The notes beneath the pieces were generated by a model, which was not told where the DNA came from, did no database searches, and saw only the letters and a list, made by a program, of their open reading frames with translations. Positions 6,693-9,877 of a DNA stretch of 9,877 nt are shown here, in pieces; within the stretch, counting starts at the first letter, position 1, and each line of letters starts with the position of its first letter. This stretch comes from an uncultured Corynebacterium sp. (GTDB taxonomy: Bacteria; Actinomycetota; Actinomycetes; Mycobacteriales; Mycobacteriaceae). The position numbers and the translations under genes are program-made. Where the stretch lies: NCBI RefSeq assembly GCF_937999985.1, contig NZ_CALLDG010000013.1:1-9877 (forward strand). The letters are read 5' to 3'.

Positions 6693-7885
6693 ACCCAGTG
6701 GATCGTTTGCTTCTCCGGGTCGGCGATCGCAGCCCGCGCGTCGCCGAGGTCCGCGGCACATTGGCGCGCCTCGGTCTGCTGGAAGGGTATGAAGGCGATA
6801 CGACCGGCAGCAAGTCGCAGCGCTGGACCAGTAAGGAAGAAGTTTTCGACGAGGCGCTAGCGGAGGCACTGAGAGCTTTCCAGCAGCAGCGTGGCATCAT
6901 TGCCGACGGCACCATCACTCCCGGCACATTGCGTGCGCTACGTGAGGCCTCCTACACCCTGGGGGCACGTGTGCTCTCGCTGCAGGGCAACCAGTTCGTC
7001 GGCGACGACGTGGCACAGCTGCAGACTCAGCTGCACGACCTGGGCTTTTACACCAGCCGTGTGGATGGCCACTTCGGTCCGCGTACCCACTCCGCCGTGG
7101 TGAACTACCAGCTGAACTACGGGCTGAATAACGACGGGGTTGTCGGCCCAGACACACTGCGCGCACTGTCTTACCTGGGGCGAAGGATCACCGGCGGCTC
7201 GCCTCAGTCCATCCGTGAGAAGGAACAGATTCGCTCTGCCGGACCGCAGCTGACCGGCAAGCGTGTGGTCATCGACCCGGGCCTGGGTGGCTCGGACAAG
7301 GGATACATCGTTGACGGCCCCTTCGGACAAATTTCGGAGGAGGAGATCCTCTGGGACCTCGCCGGCAGGGTAGAAGGCCGTATGATCGCAGCGGGGATGG
7401 AGACGATTCTTTCGCGCCCCCGGTCTGCCAATCCCACTAACCAGGATCGTGCCAATATCGCGAATGCTTTCGGCGCGGACGTCATGATTAGCCTGCGTGC
7501 CGATATTTATCGGAATGAGAAGGCCAACGGCGCGGCTACGTTCTACTTCGGCTCGCTGACGGGCTACTCGTCGATGGTGGGCGAGAAGCTCTCTGGCTTT
7601 ATTCAGCGCGAGATTGTGGCCCGCACTCCGCTTCAGAACTGCTTTAACCACGGTCAGACGTGGGACATTCTGCGCCTGACCAGCATGCCGACGGTGCAGG
7701 TCGTACCCGGTTATCTGACCAGCCCCAAGGATGTTGAGATCCTCACTGATCCTGCGATGCGCGATACCATCGCCGAGGCCATCGTTGTGGCCGTGAAGCG
7801 CCTATACCTGCTAGATAAGGATGTCCACGCTACTGGCACCTTTAGCTTTGTGGAGCTGCTACAGGAAGAGCTTCCGAACAAGTAG
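6686..7885 (+). CDS. cwlM: CwlM, pseudo-amidase regulator of peptidoglycan synthesis
   Basis: A 399-residue homologue of actinobacterial CwlM. Two peptidoglycan-binding-like repeats (about 8-80 and 90-165; VDGHFGPRTHSAVVNYQ is clear) precede an Amidase_3-like domain (about 190-375). The zinc and catalytic positions are altered: the expected DPGHGG reads DPGLGG (Leu200), the second histidine of the SIHA motif is Arg271 (ISLRAD), and the usual glutamate of VEIG is Val340 (QVVPG). Hydrolysis is therefore unlikely. In mycobacteria CwlM is cytoplasmic, is phosphorylated by PknB, then activates MurA and binds FhaA. The C-terminal TGTFSF (Thr383, Thr385) resembles that phosphorylated tail. There is no signal peptide. 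The start is uncertain: GTG 6686 abuts GGAG 6683-6686; TTG 6689 or GTG 6698 are alternatives, the last with 11-base spacing. The 3' end overlaps the convergent GNAT gene by 27 bases. Confidence 0.9.
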   Translation: MLNPVDRLLLRVGDRSPRVAEVRGTLARLGLLEGYEGDTTGSKSQRWTSKEEVFDEALAEALRAFQQQRGIIADGTITPGTLRALREASYTLGARVLSLQGNQFVGDDVAQLQTQLHDLGFYTSRVDGHFGPRTHSAVVNYQLNYGLNNDGVVGPDTLRALSYLGRRITGGSPQSIREKEQIRSAGPQLTGKRVVIDPGLGGSDKGYIVDGPFGQISEEEILWDLAGRVEGRMIAAGMETILSRPRSANPTNQDRANIANAFGADVMISLRADIYRNEKANGAATFYFGSLTGYSSMVGEKLSGFIQREIVARTPLQNCFNHGQTWDILRLTSMPTVQVVPGYLTSPKDVEILTDPAMRDTIAEAIVVAVKRLYLLDKDVHATGTFSFVELLQEELPNK

Positions 7886-8983
7886 ATTCTGCACCGGACT
7901 GGGCGCGGAAACCCGGTTGCGCGTCTCGCATTGTCCAGGAGTTCCGAGCGTTTCCGGAGTTTCAAAGCTTCCGAGCACTCCAGGTGCTTTTGGTGCCCGG
8001 TTGCCACCGATAACCGTGGAAAGCTTCTCCGGTCCGTTGACCTGTGCGTGATCCTCCTCAGCGAAGTCCCCAAAAAGGCTATGCGATCCGCTGATCTCAA
8101 AGCGATAGCGCGGGAAGTGTCGGTGATGCTTGACCACCTTGAAACCTTCCGCCTCGAGGATGTCCTCGGAGAGCATCGGGGCGCTATCCAGAATGTCCTC
8201 GTCTACCCCGTGGGTTTCCGCGGCGGTCTTCCAGCCCCGGTAGGATTCGGGCACATACTTCAGGGATTCAAGGGCACTGTACCTGTACTTTTGCCCCTCT
8301 GTGGTTCCGCCTACTGCTCCCTCTAAACCTGCTATGCCCTCTGACCCTGCTGCTCCCTCTGAGGTCTCCCTAGATGTGTCCTCTGACGTCTCCTCTGGAA
8401 GGTCCTCTCGTGCCTCCCCAGCTGTCTCTTTCGATGCCGGATTCTGCTCCTCTGGTGTCCACTTAGGCTCCTCCGGCTCTTCCTGGGTCGTCGGCCACGG
8501 AGCCTCACTGAGCTGCCTAGCAAGTTCCTCGTCAAAGTCCTCAACTCGAGCGAAGGCCTCCACGGCCTTCACTCCGCGCCGGTGCGCCTCGGTAAGCACG
8601 GTATCGATGAGTTGATGCTCTAGGTACAGACCCATGTACGGCACAGCCACGTGCACCGTGCTCAGAAGGATTGCATCAGGGGAAATTGGCGCAGTTGGCA
8701 GGTTCGCAATGCCCTGCATATAGCGCGCGGGGGCAAAGAATACCGTCGCAGCAGGGACCGGTCGCGTACCTGCGTCTCCGGTGCCGACGAATGCCGTGTA
8801 GCCGCAGATTCCCCATTCCAGGAGGACGTTCTGCAGCCATACCTGCTTATCAAATACCGGGTCTTTGGACGAACTATTCTGCTTCTCGTAGCCCGGGGGG
8901 AGCGCCCAGAATGTAGATGCCGCAGCACTGGGCTCGAGATCTTCGGAACACTGAGGAGTGATGGCTTTAATGTGTACTTCCAC
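7859..8983 (-). CDS. GNAT-like acetyltransferase-family protein (Rv3916c type)
   Basis: A 374-residue protein that by position and pattern corresponds to the conserved gene between cwlM and parB in actinobacteria (Rv3916c in M. tuberculosis), often annotated as GNAT. Residues 45-147 resemble a GNAT fold: AATVFFAPARYMQG, the strand AILLSTVHVAVPY, then the helix LIDTVLTEAHRRGVKAVEAFA. The acetyl-CoA loop is not canonical (PYMGLYLEHQLI in place of RGxGxG/A), so activity is unproven. Residues 160-232 are a Glu/Pro/Thr/Ser-rich insertion. A second conserved-looking block (261-297) ends GFKVVKHHRHFPRYRFEI. The last 75 or so residues are a Pro/Gly/Thr-rich tail running into the end of cwlM. GTG 8983 is preceded by AAGGAG with four bases of spacing. 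A promoter candidate lies at 9110-9081. Substrate unknown. Confidence 0.75.
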   Translation of the reverse strand: MEVHIKAITPQCSEDLEPSAAASTFWALPPGYEKQNSSSKDPVFDKQVWLQNVLLEWGICGYTAFVGTGDAGTRPVPAATVFFAPARYMQGIANLPTAPISPDAILLSTVHVAVPYMGLYLEHQLIDTVLTEAHRRGVKAVEAFARVEDFDEELARQLSEAPWPTTQEEPEEPKWTPEEQNPASKETAGEAREDLPEETSEDTSRETSEGAAGSEGIAGLEGAVGGTTEGQKYRYSALESLKYVPESYRGWKTAAETHGVDEDILDSAPMLSEDILEAEGFKVVKHHRHFPRYRFEISGSHSLFGDFAEEDHAQVNGPEKLSTVIGGNRAPKAPGVLGSFETPETLGTPGQCETRNRVSAPSPVQNLLVRKLFL

Positions 8984-9080
8984 AGCGCTCCTTTCTGTTC
9001 ATTGAAGACATCCAAGAGTCCCTGAAAGTAGCGAGTCTGGAATGCACTATCGGCTGCGTGCGGTTGGTTTCTACGAAGAT

Positions 9081-9110
9081 CCTATAGGGCACCAATTGTT
9101 CCCGTGGCAA
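9081..9110 (-). promoter_or_regulatory. Candidate promoter for the GNAT-like gene
   Basis: On the minus strand TTGCCA (9110-9105) is followed after 18 bases by TATAGG (9086-9081), which continues AT and gives a TAGGAT overlap. The -35 matches TTGACA at five of six positions; the -10 is weaker. Transcription would start near 9074, leaving a leader of about 90 bases. It lies just downstream of the palindrome at 9135-9166, which would isolate it from the nitroreductase gene. Confidence 0.4.
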
Positions 9111-9134
9111 ATTCGCTAGTTTTTTGCTTCACAA

Positions 9135-9166
9135 AACCCCGATGTTTCACGTGAAACATCGGGGTT
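9135..9166 (-). terminator. Perfect 32-bp palindrome, probable nitroreductase terminator
   Basis: Every base from 9135 to 9166 pairs around the centre at 9150/9151 (outer arms AACCCC and GGGGTT). It starts 20 bases after the nitroreductase stop. On the minus strand the stem has a GC-rich base and runs into TTTTG, as expected for an intrinsic terminator of that gene. On the plus strand no T-run follows. The core of the same palindrome is a parS site, so the perfect symmetry may be partly explained by ParB binding. Confidence 0.6.
9143..9158. other. parS centromere site (ParB binding)
   Basis: TGTTTCACGTGAAACA is an exact copy of the widely conserved bacterial parS 16-mer bound by ParB. ParB nucleates here, spreads and loads SMC to organise and segregate the origin region; C. 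glutamicum has a group of such sites near oriC. The genomic setting, beside the gene block that normally borders parAB, agrees. I found no second full match in the window. Confidence 0.93.
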
Positions 9167-9186
9167 CAAAGTGGACGATTCAGCAC

Positions 9187-9768
9187 TTAATAGTGGTTAT
9201 CCACTCGGCGATTCACCGCACGACCCGGGTGAGTGGGCTCCTCTTTGGCGTACCCGGCTGCCACTACGAGTGCGATTGAACGATCATCACGCCCCTCGAG
9301 GCCAATTGCCTTCTTGACGCCCTCTTCGTTCCAGCCGGTGGTGGGGGAGGTGGCAAGTCCCTGTTCCTGTGCTGCAAGAAGCAAGAATCCAGCAACAAGC
9401 ATGGCATCCCTGATACCAATTTCGCGCAGCTTCTCCGGGGACGCGGAGCCATTGAAGCCACGAACCTTCTCCGTAAGCTCTGCTCCCAGAACCTCTTCAG
9501 CGTCGTCAGGCACCACCTCGGAGCGACCGACCACAACAAACACAACCGGAGCATCCAGGAACTGCTGTTGCCCCGAGGCATCGAAAATCGCCTGCTTAAC
9601 GGCCTGATCCTGGACAACTACCAGGTCACGCATCTGCGCGTTGAACGCGCTAGGGGCTTCGAGAGCATTTTCAACTACGCGATCCAAAATTTCCGTAGGA
9701 ATCGCCTGGTAGGTGTACCGGCGCGTTGCTCGACGAGAAGAAATGGCTTCGGTCACGGTCAAAGACAT
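9187..9768 (-). CDS. Nitroreductase-family FMN oxidoreductase
   Basis: A 193-residue protein of the small nitroreductase family, which uses FMN and NAD(P)H to reduce nitro compounds, quinones or similar acceptors in the cytoplasm. The N-terminal SSRRATRRY (10-18) is the usual FMN-phosphate-binding pattern, followed by PSAFNAQMRDLVVVQ (39-53), which matches the PSxxNxQ flavin motif. The middle part has RDAMLVAGFLLLAAQEQGLATSPTTGW, and the C-terminus has VVAAGYAKE and the late arginine pair. Length is normal and no key element looks missing. ATG 9768 has AAGGAG nine bases upstream. The gene sits where parB would be expected in the conserved order, so it looks like an insertion into the block. 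The true substrate cannot be read from sequence. No clear promoter is visible in 9769-9877. Confidence 0.87.
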   Translation of the reverse strand: MSLTVTEAISSRRATRRYTYQAIPTEILDRVVENALEAPSAFNAQMRDLVVVQDQAVKQAIFDASGQQQFLDAPVVFVVVGRSEVVPDDAEEVLGAELTEKVRGFNGSASPEKLREIGIRDAMLVAGFLLLAAQEQGLATSPTTGWNEEGVKKAIGLEGRDDRSIALVVAAGYAKEEPTHPGRAVNRRVDNHY

Positions 9769-9804
9769 AGAAATTTGCTCCTTTTCTTAAGGTTAACTTG
9801 CGCT

Positions 9805-9849
9805 GGTTGGCTATGCGGTGATCCAGTTTGTGTGGGTTAGCCCTGCGGT
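9805..9849. repeat. Imperfect direct repeat upstream of the nitroreductase gene
   Basis: GGTTGGCTATGCGGT (9805-9819) and GGTTAGCCCTGCGGT (9835-9849) match at 12 of 15 positions and are 30 bases apart, close to three helical turns. They lie 37-81 bases upstream of the nitroreductase ATG and could be paired operator half-sites. The match is modest and could be chance. Confidence 0.25.
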
Positions 9850-9877
9850 TGTTCGCTTAGTCGGGGTTGGCAACATG

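Noticed and set aside
7893..7917. Terminator for cwlM from ACCGG and CCGGT
   Set aside because: A five-base stem with a 15-base loop and no T-run, inside the coding region of the GNAT-like gene.
7859..8983. Plus-strand open frames in this stretch (7931-8326, 8301-8615, 8651-9025)
   Set aside because: They have no domain features or ribosome binding sites. The minus-strand GNAT-like frame has conserved blocks and a good ribosome binding site.
9197..9205. Second DnaA box TTATCCACT
   Set aside because: It has a mismatch at the last position and falls in the final codons of the nitroreductase gene, so chance is the simpler explanation.

Overview
The window reads as a high-GC actinobacterial chromosome segment, most likely Corynebacterium (the jeikeium/urealyticum side of the genus is a guess). 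The gene order matches the origin-proximal block of Mycobacterium tuberculosis Rv3909-Rv3916c: DUF6049-type protein end, murJ (mviN), sigM, trxB, trxA, cwlM, then a GNAT-like gene on the opposite strand. In that block parB and parA normally come next. Here a nitroreductase gene occupies the next position, and parB, if present, must lie beyond the right edge.

Layout. Positions 1-215 hold the 3' end of a membrane-anchored protein. Positions 248-4189 encode a very long MurJ: an N-terminal low-complexity tail, the lipid II flippase core, a pseudokinase, one membrane helix and an external domain. Positions 4190-4387 hold a long hairpin and a perfect DnaA box. SigM (4388-5005), TrxB (5044-6075) and TrxA (6199-6522) form a redox-stress cluster, with an ECF-type promoter candidate for trxB inside the end of sigM. 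Positions 6523-6685 form a leader in front of cwlM with a -10 box, a short overlapping ORF and a CRP/GlxR-type palindrome. CwlM (6686-7885) is a pseudo-amidase. The right part is on the minus strand: the GNAT-like gene (8983-7859, overlapping the end of cwlM tail to tail), a spacer holding a perfect parS site inside a 32-bp palindrome, and the nitroreductase gene (9768-9187).

How the parts fit. MurJ and CwlM both belong to the actinobacterial cell-wall control circuit. In mycobacteria the MurJ pseudokinase and phosphorylated CwlM both interact with the FHA-domain protein FhaA, and phosphorylated CwlM activates MurA. SigM, TrxB and TrxA are the disulfide-stress part. The parS site and DnaA box fit a position near oriC.

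Most of the window is a known conserved block. The best leads are in details: parS embedded in a terminator-like palindrome, a probable leaderless short ORF with an internal GlxR-like site before cwlM, a thioredoxin with a CRPC active site, and lineage-specific low-complexity insertions in several proteins. I saw no insertion sequence, CRISPR array, tRNA or rRNA, and no clearly new multigene system.
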